From Bin22 sp965207275 (GTDB taxonomy: Bacteria; Chloroflexota; Dehalococcoidia; Lucifugimonadales; UBA3495), in the NCBI GenBank assembly GCA_965207275.1, contig CBDBMH010000002.1, positions 1,922,001 to 1,986,000 of the forward strand: a stretch of 64,000 nucleotides of DNA, read 5' to 3'. Positions within the stretch are counted from its first letter, which is position 1. Each line of letters opens with the position of its first letter. Shown piece after piece: positions 17,859 to 25,803 of this stretch. Below the pieces are notes generated by a model. The model did not search any database. It saw nothing but the letters and a program-made list of their open reading frames with translations, and had not been told where the DNA came from. Position numbers and translations under genes: made by a program.

Positions 17859-18479
17859 ATGAAGGTGAAGCTTAACGAGAAGGGCCTGGTTCCGGCCATT
17901 GCCCAGGACATCAATACCGGCGAGGTCCTGATGCTGGGTTACATGAACCCCGGTTCCCTGAAGCGGACGGTGGAGGGAGAGCAGGTCTGGTTCTACAGCC
18001 GCAGCCGGGAAGATCTGTGGCACAAGGGCGAAATTTCCGGCAATTACCTTAACCTGCGCGAGGCATATCTGGACTGCGACGCCGATACCATCCTGTTGAA
18101 GGTCCAGCCCGACGGGCCCGCCTGCCATACCGGTGAGACATCCTGCTTCTACACCCGCATGGAAGACCTGCCCGAGGACTATGAGCCCATCGAGTCGAGT
18201 TCGGGCATCCTGGATGAATTGTTCGCCCTGATCCGGGACCGCCAGCGAGAGCAGCCCGAAGGAAGCTACACCACCCTGCTCCTTCAAGAGGGAGTAGCTC
18301 GGGTGGCCCAGAAGGTGATCGAAGAGGCGGGGGAGTCCGCCCTTGCCGCTGTACAGGGTGAGCGGGAGGCTTTGGCCGGGGAAGTGGCTGATCTGTTGTA
18401 CCACACCCTGGTGCTGCTGGCGGCCAGCGGCTCCCGACCCCAGGAGGTTTGGGACGCGCTACGGGAGCGGCGGGGATAA
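17859..18479 (+). CDS. hisIE: Bifunctional phosphoribosyl-AMP cyclohydrolase/phosphoribosyl-ATP pyrophosphatase
   Basis: A 206-residue fusion catalysing steps 2 and 3 of histidine synthesis. The cyclohydrolase half (residues 1-105) has GEVLMLGYMN, VWFYSRSREDLWHKGE with the family's Trp-His-Lys-Gly, the metal-binding DCDAD, and CHTGETSCFY. The pyrophosphatase half (about 115-206) has SYTTLLLQEGVARVAQKVIEEAGE and EVADLLYHTLVLL with the acidic MazG-like helices. Good ribosome site GAGGTGA. It ends 3 bases before a convergent gene. Confidence 0.95.
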   Translation: MKVKLNEKGLVPAIAQDINTGEVLMLGYMNPGSLKRTVEGEQVWFYSRSREDLWHKGEISGNYLNLREAYLDCDADTILLKVQPDGPACHTGETSCFYTRMEDLPEDYEPIESSSGILDELFALIRDRQREQPEGSYTTLLLQEGVARVAQKVIEEAGESALAAVQGEREALAGEVADLLYHTLVLLAASGSRPQEVWDALRERRG

Positions 18480-18482
18480 TTC

Positions 18483-19166
18483 TCAGCCGGTATTGAAGGC
18501 ATCTCCCGCCTGGTATTGCTCCCACCCTTGGGATCGGTACACGGTTACCTTGCCGTGGCCGGTGACCCGCCAGACTCCCTGAGCGCCGAGACAGGCCGTC
18601 TGCGCGTCAATTCCCAGAATGGTCAGGGAACCTGACAGCCTCTCCTGGATTTGTTCCACCACCTGGTCAGGGTTGCTCCGCTCGTGGTGAGGCAGTACGC
18701 AGATGCCTTCCGCTATCCCCAACCCAGTCACCCATTCGTCGGCTCGGGGTCTGCGCATCACCGATCCCATGACCATCGCTCCGGCGCTGGAGCCTGCCAG
18801 GATGGCGCCGCCAGCCACGGCTTCCATGATGCTCGCCAACAGTTGCGAACCCTCCAAGGTCTCCAGCAGGTGGTTGGGATTGCCTCCGGTGAAGTAGATA
18901 ATGTCCGCCCCGTCGAGCCTCTGTACCATCCCCGGATCGTCAGCCTGTTCGCGTTCGAGAATCATGAGTGGCTGCCCGTTGCCGCCCAGGGCGTTGAAGT
19001 GGGTGACGCCGTCGTGGGCCGCTTTAACCGGTCCGCTTACGGCGGCCGTGGGCAGCACTACAACCCGGGCTTGCTCCTTTCTCGTGGCTGCCAGTATCTC
19101 CTGGTCCATGTCTACACAATAGCGACGAAACTCGTCGCCACCTACCAGCGCAATCAGCCCCGCCAT
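18483..19166 (-). CDS. Peptidase S51 family (cyanophycinase-like) protein
   Basis: A 227-residue class I glutamine-amidotransferase-like fold. ALVGGDEF at the start, DIIYFTGGNPNHLL, and the nucleophile elbow GSSAGAMVMG with the catalytic Ser match dipeptidase E/cyanophycinase (S51). The proline- and glycine-rich surroundings are as in cyanophycinase-type members, which cut beta-Asp-Arg or Asp-containing dipeptides. The exact substrate cannot be assigned; cyanophycin synthetase is not seen. The long plus-strand frame over this gene (from 18651) is antisense read-through. Confidence 0.88.
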   Translation of the reverse strand: MAGLIALVGGDEFRRYCVDMDQEILAATRKEQARVVVLPTAAVSGPVKAAHDGVTHFNALGGNGQPLMILEREQADDPGMVQRLDGADIIYFTGGNPNHLLETLEGSQLLASIMEAVAGGAILAGSSAGAMVMGSVMRRPRADEWVTGLGIAEGICVLPHHERSNPDQVVEQIQERLSGSLTILGIDAQTACLGAQGVWRVTGHGKVTVYRSQGWEQYQAGDAFNTG

Positions 19167-19388
19167 GCTTCCCCCTGTCTCTCATCTCTAAATCCGGTTG
19201 TCCGACATTCTACCAAATTCGTTGCCGGGTCTCCCTGGCCGGCCACCGCCCGCATCCGCCCGGCATCTCAGTTTCTCACTCTTTCCATCTATGCTAAACT
19301 CAAACTCAAAGCTGGACTCGATTCCGAATCGGGCATTCTGATACCGTCAAGCATTTCCACCGATGCAAACTGCCGACCGGAGGTAACC

Positions 19389-20378
19389 GTGGCCGAAATA
19401 GTCCTGGGCCTGGGTTCATCCCACAGCCCCCAGTTGAGCACTCCTTCCGAGATGTGGCTGTCCTACGGCGAAGGCGACAAGCGGCACCAGGAGTTGTGGG
19501 CCGCGGACGGAAAACCATACTCATTTGAAGAACTGCTGTCCACCGTGGACCGGGCAGCCATCGAGAGGGAACTGACCGACGATCGCATGGAAACCCGCTA
19601 CAACGCCTGCCAGCAGGGCATCGCCACCCTGGGCGCCACCCTGGACACGAAAGCGCCCGACGTGGTGGTAATGATCGGCGACGACCAGTTGGAGATGTTC
19701 AACGAAGGCAACATGCCCGCCATGCTGGTCTACTGGGGCGATACTATCCGCAACGTGCCCATTCCCGTCCCCGACGCAGCTCCGGCCTTCCGCAAGGCCA
19801 ACGCCTGGGGCTGGTTTGCCGAGCGGGAGATTGACTACCCCATAGCTGCCGACCTGGGACAACACCTCATCGAATACCTGGTCGACCAGCGTTTCGACGT
19901 AGCTCACTCCCGGAGAACGCCCGAAGGAAAGGGCATGGGCCACGCCTTTGGCTACCTGTACCAGCGCATCCTGCGCCAGAAGCCAATCCCCGCGCTGCCT
20001 ATCATGGTCAACACCTACTACCCGCCCAACCAGGTAACGCCCCAGCGCTGCTACGAACTGGGCCAGGCGGTCCGCGCCGCCGTCCAGGAATGGGACAGCG
20101 AGACACGGGTGGCGGTCATCGCTTCCGGCGGACTCAGCCACTTCGTCATAGACGAAGACCTGGACAACCACGTCTTGGCGGCGATGAAAAACAGGGATGC
20201 CAGGGCCCTGGCGTCCCTGCCACGGGACAAGCTCAATTCGGGTAATTCGGAAATCCGCAACTGGATCGCCGTGGCAGGCGCCGTCGAGCACCTGGATATG
20301 AAGGTTGTAGACTACGTTCCCTGCTACCGCTCTCCGGCGGGGACCGGCTGCGCTATGGGTTTTGCCCAGTGGACCTGA
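19389..20378 (+). CDS. LigB-type extradiol ring-cleavage dioxygenase
   Basis: A 329-residue protein of the class III extradiol dioxygenase superfamily (protocatechuate 4,5-dioxygenase beta chain), which opens catecholic rings using Fe(II). The N-terminal GLGSSHSPQL holds the first His ligand, PDVVVMIGDDQLEMF a second acidic/His region, and VAVIASGGLSHFVIDEDLD the catalytic His. The GTG start at 19389 is preceded by a perfect GGAGGT; the preceding 246 codons of open frame are antisense to the S51 gene. It heads a block with a lipoprotein, a Rieske oxygenase and an HpaB-like monooxygenase, supporting an aromatic catabolic role. Confidence 0.9.
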   Translation: MAEIVLGLGSSHSPQLSTPSEMWLSYGEGDKRHQELWAADGKPYSFEELLSTVDRAAIERELTDDRMETRYNACQQGIATLGATLDTKAPDVVVMIGDDQLEMFNEGNMPAMLVYWGDTIRNVPIPVPDAAPAFRKANAWGWFAEREIDYPIAADLGQHLIEYLVDQRFDVAHSRRTPEGKGMGHAFGYLYQRILRQKPIPALPIMVNTYYPPNQVTPQRCYELGQAVRAAVQEWDSETRVAVIASGGLSHFVIDEDLDNHVLAAMKNRDARALASLPRDKLNSGNSEIRNWIAVAGAVEHLDMKVVDYVPCYRSPAGTGCAMGFAQWT

Positions 20379-20749
20379 GGTGCCGCAGTCAGTCGCCGAT
20401 TCCCCTGGCCGCGCTCTTGGCCCTGCCCCTGGCCCTGATGTTCTGTTTGGCTTGCGGCCCTTCTGACGAAGATGTTGCCAGGGCCGCCGAGAAGTCTATC
20501 ACCAGGCTCGCCTCTTTGGCCGTAGCAAACCTGGGTTGCTCGGTTAACGAGGCATTCTCGGGCGGTGGCCCGTCAAGCGGATTAATGGAAGACTACACCG
20601 GCCGGATGGAAGACCTGACCGATACCTTGCAGAACGATGGCGAGGCCAGCAACCGGGACAAGATGCAGGTTATCGAAGATATGGACGTGCTGTACCGGGA
20701 CTGGGAAAAGGAACTGGAAGAAGGCGGTTGCAAAGTCTCCGGTCCCTGA
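20369..20749 (+). CDS. Small lipoprotein (126 aa)
   Basis: Begins with GTG inside the end of the dioxygenase gene (10-base overlap). PLAALLALPLALMFCLAC is a lipoprotein signal with the lipobox Cys at about residue 29. The mature 97 residues are acidic and helical with two further Cys (in NLGCSV and GGCKV) that could form a disulfide. No family recognised. Translational coupling to a ring-cleavage dioxygenase is odd for an exported protein and may be chance. Confidence 0.7.
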   Translation: MDLRCRSQSPIPLAALLALPLALMFCLACGPSDEDVARAAEKSITRLASLAVANLGCSVNEAFSGGGPSSGLMEDYTGRMEDLTDTLQNDGEASNRDKMQVIEDMDVLYRDWEKELEEGGCKVSGP

Positions 20750-20809
20750 CGCGGCAACCGGCATCTCGTTATTAAGCACAAACAAGTTTCGTGCCCGGAG
20801 GAAACTCAG

Positions 20810-22093
20810 ATGCTATCCCACGCCGACAACGAAATCCTGACCCGCACCGACGGCGGTACACCCATGGGCGAAATGATGCGCTGCTACTGGATGCCCGCCC
20901 TTCTCTCTTTGGAACTGCCCGAGGCTGACTGCCCACCGGTGCGGGTCCGACTACTGGGGGAGGAGTTGGTGGCTTTTCGGGACACCAATGATCGGGTGGG
21001 CCTCCTGGACGAATACTGCCCCCACCGCCTGGCATCTTTGTTTCTGGGACGTAACGAGGAATGCGGTCTCCGCTGCGTCTATCACGGCTGGAAGTTCGAC
21101 GTTGACGGCAACTGCCTGGACATGATGAACGAACCGCCGGGCAGCGACTTCCACACCAAGGTGCGGATCAAAGCCTACCCTACTATTGAGCAGGGCGGCG
21201 TCATCTGGGCCTATATGGGGGGAGAAGGCAGCCAGCCACCGCCACCGCCCAACTTCGAATGGGCCACCGTACCGGAAACCCACCGGAAAATATCCAAGAA
21301 CCGGCAGGCATGCAACTGGCTCCAGGCCCTGGAAGGCGGAATTGACACGGCTCATGCCCCCATCCTGCATCGCACCATTACCGTCAACACCGACAAGGCG
21401 GGCATCGGCGTCAACACCGACTTTGTAACGGGCGGCGCCCCCACCCTGGAGGTGGATGTAACCGACTACGGCTACCGCTACGTGGGCATTCGCGACCTGG
21501 GAGAGCGGGGCAACTTCGTCCGCACCTATCAGTACGTCATGCCCTTCCACCAGGCCCGCCCGCGTCAGTCAGCCTACAAGGGCGGCGCCTCTCAGCAGAT
21601 GATTGCCGGGCACATGTGGGTGCCCATGGACGACTACAACTGCATGATCTATAACTGGGTCTACAGCTTCGGCCCCGAACCTATTACTGACGAAGAGTTC
21701 GTGGAGATTGAACGGGGCTACGGCCGGGGCCCGGACGACATGCTCCCCGACTTCCGCAGCAAGGGCAACCGGGACAACGACTGGCTCATTGACCGTCAGG
21801 TGCAGAAGTACGAGACCTTCACCGGCATTAACGGCATTAACGCCCAGGACGTGGCCGTGCAGGAAAGCATGGGCGCCATTGTCGACCGATCCAGGGAAAA
21901 CCTGACCCGCAGCGACATGGCCATCATCCAGGCCCGCCGCCTGCTGCTCCAGGCCGTCCAGACCGTGGCCGACGGCGGCGTACCACCCGGCGTGGCCCCC
22001 ACCTACTACAACGCCCGGGCCATCGAGAGCATCCTGCCAAAGGGCGCCGACTGGAAGGCCGAAATGTTGGAGTTGATGCACCCGGTTTCGTAG
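20810..22093 (+). CDS. Rieske aromatic ring-hydroxylating oxygenase, alpha subunit
   Basis: A 427-residue non-haem iron oxygenase. The Rieske [2Fe-2S] ligands are Cys70-x-His72 (CPHR) and Cys89-x2-His92 (CVYHGWKFD). The mononuclear iron site is in EGGIDTAHAPILH with His182 and His187. This is the phthalate/vanillate demethylase type in which a separate reductase supplies electrons; no reductase gene is seen in the window. The ATG at 20810 is preceded by GGAGGAAACTCAG. It likely hydroxylates or demethylates an aromatic or terpenoid substrate upstream of ring cleavage. Confidence 0.95.
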   Translation: MLSHADNEILTRTDGGTPMGEMMRCYWMPALLSLELPEADCPPVRVRLLGEELVAFRDTNDRVGLLDEYCPHRLASLFLGRNEECGLRCVYHGWKFDVDGNCLDMMNEPPGSDFHTKVRIKAYPTIEQGGVIWAYMGGEGSQPPPPPNFEWATVPETHRKISKNRQACNWLQALEGGIDTAHAPILHRTITVNTDKAGIGVNTDFVTGGAPTLEVDVTDYGYRYVGIRDLGERGNFVRTYQYVMPFHQARPRQSAYKGGASQQMIAGHMWVPMDDYNCMIYNWVYSFGPEPITDEEFVEIERGYGRGPDDMLPDFRSKGNRDNDWLIDRQVQKYETFTGINGINAQDVAVQESMGAIVDRSRENLTRSDMAIIQARRLLLQAVQTVADGGVPPGVAPTYYNARAIESILPKGADWKAEMLELMHPVS

Positions 22094-22197
22094 AGAGCGC
22101 CGCAAAACAACACTTACAGGAAATGGACCGCCAAAGGCCGGTGGAACATCCTGCCTGCCCTGTTCATACGTCTCTGAGTAACTGAGGAGGGACCGCC

Positions 22198-23652
22198 ATG
22201 CCAGCCAGGACCGGAGCCGATTACCTGGAACGTCTGCGCGATGCCCCACCCGAAATTTACATGGAAGGCCAGCGCATCAAGGACCCCACCTCCCACCCTA
22301 CTCTGGCTAACGGCGCCCGCACACTTTCCTCCCTGTACGACCTCCAACATGACCCGGAAATTGGGCCGGAAATGACCTTCAAGTCACCCTCCTCCGGCGA
22401 CCCGGTAGGACTCTCCTTCATCATCCCCAGGACCCAGGAAGAACTGAAACGGCGCGGAAACATGATCCGCCACTGGGCCAGGGTCACCTGCGGGATGATG
22501 GGTCGTACTCCCGACTTCCTCAACGTGGCGGTCATGTCCATGGCGGCCGCCAGCGAGTTCTGCGGTCAAAACCGCCCGGAATTCAAGCAGAACATCGAAA
22601 ACTACTTCGAGTACATTCGGGAGAACGACCTCACTCTTACTCATACCCTGGTCAACCTGCAGCGGTCCCGCAACCCGGTGGGGACTGCCCTGGAAGACCG
22701 GACCGACGTTGCCCTGGCGGTGGTCAAGGAAACCGACGACGGCATAATCGTCAGCGGCGCCCGCGTGCTGGCGACTTTAGGGCCTTTGTCCGACGAAATA
22801 ATCGTTTATCCGGCCCGCACCCACCGCCTGCCGGGGGACGCTGGGGAGCGTTATGCCTTCGGCTTTGCCCTGCCCTGCAACGCCCCTGGTATGAAATTCA
22901 TGTGCCGCGAGAGCTTTGACCTGGGCCGCTCTCACTTCGACCATCCCCTGGGTTCCCGCTTTGAGGAAATGGACGCCGTAGTCTTTTTCAACAATGTGCT
23001 GGTGCCCTGGGAGCGGGTCTTCCTGCTGGGCGACGTCCATCTGGCCAACACCTGGGCCGAAGCCACTAACCGTAACGCCCATACGGGACAGCAGGTGGTC
23101 ACCAAAAACGTGGTCAAGTGCGAGTACATGCTGGGGCTCGCCAACCTGATGACCAGAACCCTGGGCTCGACTCAGTTGCAGCAGGTCCAGCAGATGGTCG
23201 CCGAGATAATCCAGAATCTGGAAGTGACCCGGGCTTTGCTGAAGACCGCCGAGATGGAGGCGAAGGTCGACCGGTGGGGCGTAATGTGCCCGCCTTACAT
23301 GCCGCTGTTGGTGGCCCGCAGCATGTTCATCCAGATGTACCCCCGCATGGCGGAAATCCTGCACTTCCTGGGTTCCAGCAGCCTGATGGCGCTACCCACA
23401 GAGGCCGACCTCAATGGCCCCCTGGAAGAGGACATTCGCAGGTACCTCGACACGGACACCGCCTCCGCTGAAGAGAGGGTGCGCCTCTTCCGCCTGGCCT
23501 GGGACACCTGCTGCAGTTCCTTCGCCTCCAGGCAGGTGCTCTACGAGAGGTATTTCGGCGGCGACCACATCCGTAACGCCGCCGTGCTGTACGGTCTTTA
23601 CGACAAGGAACCCGCTACTGAGTGGGTCCAGGAGTTTCTGGAATTGGAGTAG
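22198..23652 (+). CDS. 4-hydroxyphenylacetate 3-hydroxylase family (HpaB-like) monooxygenase
   Basis: A 484-residue member of the acyl-CoA-dehydrogenase-fold FADH2-dependent monooxygenases. It begins RTGADYLERLRDAPPEIYMEGQRI and contains FIIPRTQEELKRR, GMMGRTPDFLNVAVM, DVALAVVKETDDGIIVSGARVLAT and NNVLVPWERVFLLGD, all standard HpaB landmarks. It uses reduced flavin from a separate reductase (not present here) to ortho-hydroxylate a phenol. Ribosome site GAGGAGGG. Together with the Rieske and LigB genes it makes a coherent catechol-forming and cleaving set. Confidence 0.95.
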   Translation: MPARTGADYLERLRDAPPEIYMEGQRIKDPTSHPTLANGARTLSSLYDLQHDPEIGPEMTFKSPSSGDPVGLSFIIPRTQEELKRRGNMIRHWARVTCGMMGRTPDFLNVAVMSMAAASEFCGQNRPEFKQNIENYFEYIRENDLTLTHTLVNLQRSRNPVGTALEDRTDVALAVVKETDDGIIVSGARVLATLGPLSDEIIVYPARTHRLPGDAGERYAFGFALPCNAPGMKFMCRESFDLGRSHFDHPLGSRFEEMDAVVFFNNVLVPWERVFLLGDVHLANTWAEATNRNAHTGQQVVTKNVVKCEYMLGLANLMTRTLGSTQLQQVQQMVAEIIQNLEVTRALLKTAEMEAKVDRWGVMCPPYMPLLVARSMFIQMYPRMAEILHFLGSSSLMALPTEADLNGPLEEDIRRYLDTDTASAEERVRLFRLAWDTCCSSFASRQVLYERYFGGDHIRNAAVLYGLYDKEPATEWVQEFLELE

Positions 23653-23712
23653 GGGTTGGCGAAAGCAAGCTGTGGTAAGATTGCCCTACGCCCGTTTCAT
23701 GGAGACCCAAGA

Positions 23713-24210
23713 ATGGCCACGCCCGAAGAACTGTCAAATCGCTATCTGGCAATCAGCCGCAAGTATTTCCGCCAGGCTCAGGAGGAACTTGCCCGGGGTG
23801 ATTTAACCCAGGCCTCAGAAAAAGCCTGGGGAGCCGCCGCTGAGGCCCTGAAATCACTCGCGGCTATCCGCGGCTGGAACCACAAGAGTCATCCGTTGCT
23901 AAATGACATTACTATTCAAACCTATATGGAGTTCGGACGTCCCCGAATTCGCGAACTTTTCCATATTCTGGAAAACGCCCATTTCAATTACTATGAGCAT
24001 CAATTTGAACAGCACGACGTAGAATTTTTTCTTGCCAATAGCCGCGAACTGGTGGGCATATTGGAGGAAATAAGAAATTCCCCACCCCGCCGCTTTACGC
24101 CTGCCAACGGGGAGCAGCAGAGACGGCTGCAGCGACTGACCCAGTTTCATCCGGATCGGGAAGCCGATGCCGCCCTTGATATTTCAACCCTGCCGCCGGT
24201 AGAGCCTTAA
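23713..24210 (+). CDS. PaREP1/HEPN-like helical protein
   Basis: A 165-residue protein, mostly helical in its first 130 residues: YLAISRKYFRQAQEELARGDLTQASEKAWGAAAEALKSLA resembles the PaREP1 and HEPN-type families. The HEPN RNase motif RxxxxH is not clearly present, so nuclease activity is not inferred. The C-terminal 35 residues are disordered. The ATG at 23713 is preferred over 23656 because the conserved helix begins right after it. It closely follows the HpaB-like gene but may be functionally unrelated; no partner nucleotidyltransferase (MNT) is adjacent. Confidence 0.6.
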   Translation: MATPEELSNRYLAISRKYFRQAQEELARGDLTQASEKAWGAAAEALKSLAAIRGWNHKSHPLLNDITIQTYMEFGRPRIRELFHILENAHFNYYEHQFEQHDVEFFLANSRELVGILEEIRNSPPRRFTPANGEQQRRLQRLTQFHPDREADAALDISTLPPVEP

Positions 24211-24243
24211 GCCTAATTGCTCCGCCCGCGACAGGACTGCCCC

Positions 24244-25005
24244 CTACATGCACAGCATCCCACCGTCTATGGTCACCACCTGACCTGTGATGAAGGACGA
24301 GCGGTCGGAAGCCAGCATCAGGCACATGCCGACGATATCCTCCGCCTCTCCCAGCCGTTTCAGCGCAGTGGCGTTTACGGTGCGGTTGATCTGTTCCTCG
24401 TTGCGGGCCTCCCGCCAGCGGGGAGTGTTTATGCTGCCCGGGGCAATCGCGTTCACGTTGATGTTGTAGGGTCCCAGTTCCCGGGCCATGGTGGCGGTCA
24501 ATCCGATGATGCCGGCCTTGGAGGCCGAGTAGGCCGCCGACGTGGGTTCCGCTGAACCTCGGCGACCCACGATAGACGCCATGCTTACCACCTTGCCGTA
24601 CCGCCGCTCCTTCATGTGGGGGACCACCCCGCGAAAGCAGTAGAAGCTTCCCTTTACGTTCACGTCGAAGTTGTGGTCCCAGTCCATGTCATCCAGTTCT
24701 TCCAGCGAACCGGTCAGGTTGGGGCTGACCGCGTTGTTGACCAGGATATCCAAACGGCCATACTCGTCCAGCGTGCGGCCCACCGCCGCCTCCACCAGGG
24801 AACGATTGCTTACGTCAGTGGGGATCGCGACGGCGGTCCCTCCCCGTCCCCGGATGTCGCCCACCGTGGCATGGGCGCGCTGGGGATCCAGTTCCGCAAT
24901 GGCCACCGAAGCTCCTTCATCAGCGAAAGCAAGGGCGAAGGCCCGCCCAATGCCATGGCCGCCGCCGGTAATGAAAACTACCTTATCTGCCAGTCCCAGG
25001 TCCAT
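24244..25005 (-). CDS. SDR family oxidoreductase (canonical)
   Basis: A 253-residue NAD(P)-dependent dehydrogenase with an intact TGGGHGIG cofactor loop, DILVNNA, the catalytic YSASK, and AIAPGSINTPRW. Acidic Glu38 in AIAELD after beta-2 suggests preference for NAD. It forms a useful contrast with the degenerate SDR at 2618. It is transcribed toward the catabolic block and convergent with it. Substrate unknown; a 3-oxoacyl or hydroxysteroid-type reaction is typical. Confidence 0.94.
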   Translation of the reverse strand: MDLGLADKVVFITGGGHGIGRAFALAFADEGASVAIAELDPQRAHATVGDIRGRGGTAVAIPTDVSNRSLVEAAVGRTLDEYGRLDILVNNAVSPNLTGSLEELDDMDWDHNFDVNVKGSFYCFRGVVPHMKERRYGKVVSMASIVGRRGSAEPTSAAYSASKAGIIGLTATMARELGPYNINVNAIAPGSINTPRWREARNEEQINRTVNATALKRLGEAEDIVGMCLMLASDRSSFITGQVVTIDGGMLCM

Positions 25006-25181
25006 CTACTTATCCCCCTTGCTGGGTTGCGTTCCCCGCCTGCCCTTCTTCTCCTGGCCCTGCCCTGCGGACAGGCTGGCATTTTACAACAATCCTTGAG
25101 GGCGGGCCAAAACTTTTCTTCAAATGCGGCCAAATTCATGGTAACCCGTACCTGGGCAACATATAATCTATTCATTATAAC

Positions 25182-25198
25182 TTCGTTAACTTAACGAA
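25182..25198. promoter_or_regulatory. Palindrome upstream of SDR gene (operator candidate)
   Basis: TTCGTTAA (25182-25189) and TTAACGAA (25191-25198) form a perfect 8+1+8 palindrome in an AT-rich patch 177 bases upstream of the minus-strand SDR start. A TATAAT hexamer is readable on the minus strand at about 25180-25175, right beside it. This is the layout of a repressor site overlapping a promoter. Confidence 0.5.
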
Positions 25199-25264
25199 CT
25201 TGCCTCCTGATTTTTTGCGGCCACAGCCTTCAATGATAGCGATATCTTTCCCTTCGAGGCCGAT

Positions 25265-25663
25265 ATGAAAACACTGGTTCTCAGAGAGCAAGGGGACACC
25301 TCACCCTGAAGGAAGTTCCCGTTCCCAAGCCTGCAAACGGCGAAGCACTGGCGCTGGCGCCTGCCTGCAGCCTGAGCCTCACCCCGTTCCATGTACTCCG
25401 GGAATGGGCCCACGTCCCGGCGTCAGAAACGGTGCTGATTGTTGGCGGTGGCGGTGGCGCGGACGGCGAAGGCGCCGTCTGCCAGGGTCTTCGCTGTGGA
25501 TATCGCTGCCGAGAAGCTTGCTTTGGTTCGATGGGTCGGGGCCGACGAGACCATCGATTCACGGGAAACCGGGTTTGAATAAGAGGCCCGCCGGCTGACC
25601 GGCGGACGTGGCTTGGATGTGGTGGTGGATCTGGTGGCCCAGGGCCTCATCCATCTCACGTAA
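25265..25663 (+). pseudogene. Remnant of a zinc-type (MDR) alcohol dehydrogenase
   Basis: Pieces of one medium-chain dehydrogenase appear in order but in different frames. MKTLVLREQGD opens in frame at 25265. From 25297 the next frame gives HLTLKEVPVPKPANGEAL, followed directly by LSLTPFHVLREWAHVPASETVLIVGGGGG, so the roughly 100 residues bearing the zinc sites are deleted. After a further frameshift, 25487 onward reads VFAVDIAAEKLALVRWVGADETIDSRETGFE, a TAA at 25580, then EARRLTGGRGLDVVVDLVA and a TAA at 25661. Two frameshifts, a deletion, a nonsense codon and a missing C-terminus establish it as dead. Confidence 0.88.
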
Positions 25664-25803
25664 CCCATCACTGCCAGCTTGAAATGGCAGACGAAGTGCT
25701 GCAAAGTATAGAAGCCACGGAACAGCCGGGCAGAGCCTGCGCCGTGCTGCCCCAGGCGACAAGCAAGAGCCGGAATCCGAATACTATTTGCTGGAGGCGA
25801 GAC

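Noticed and set aside
18651..19388. 246-codon N-terminal extension of the LigB-type dioxygenase
   Set aside because: It is antisense to the S51 gene, while GGAGGT and family homology place the start at 19389.
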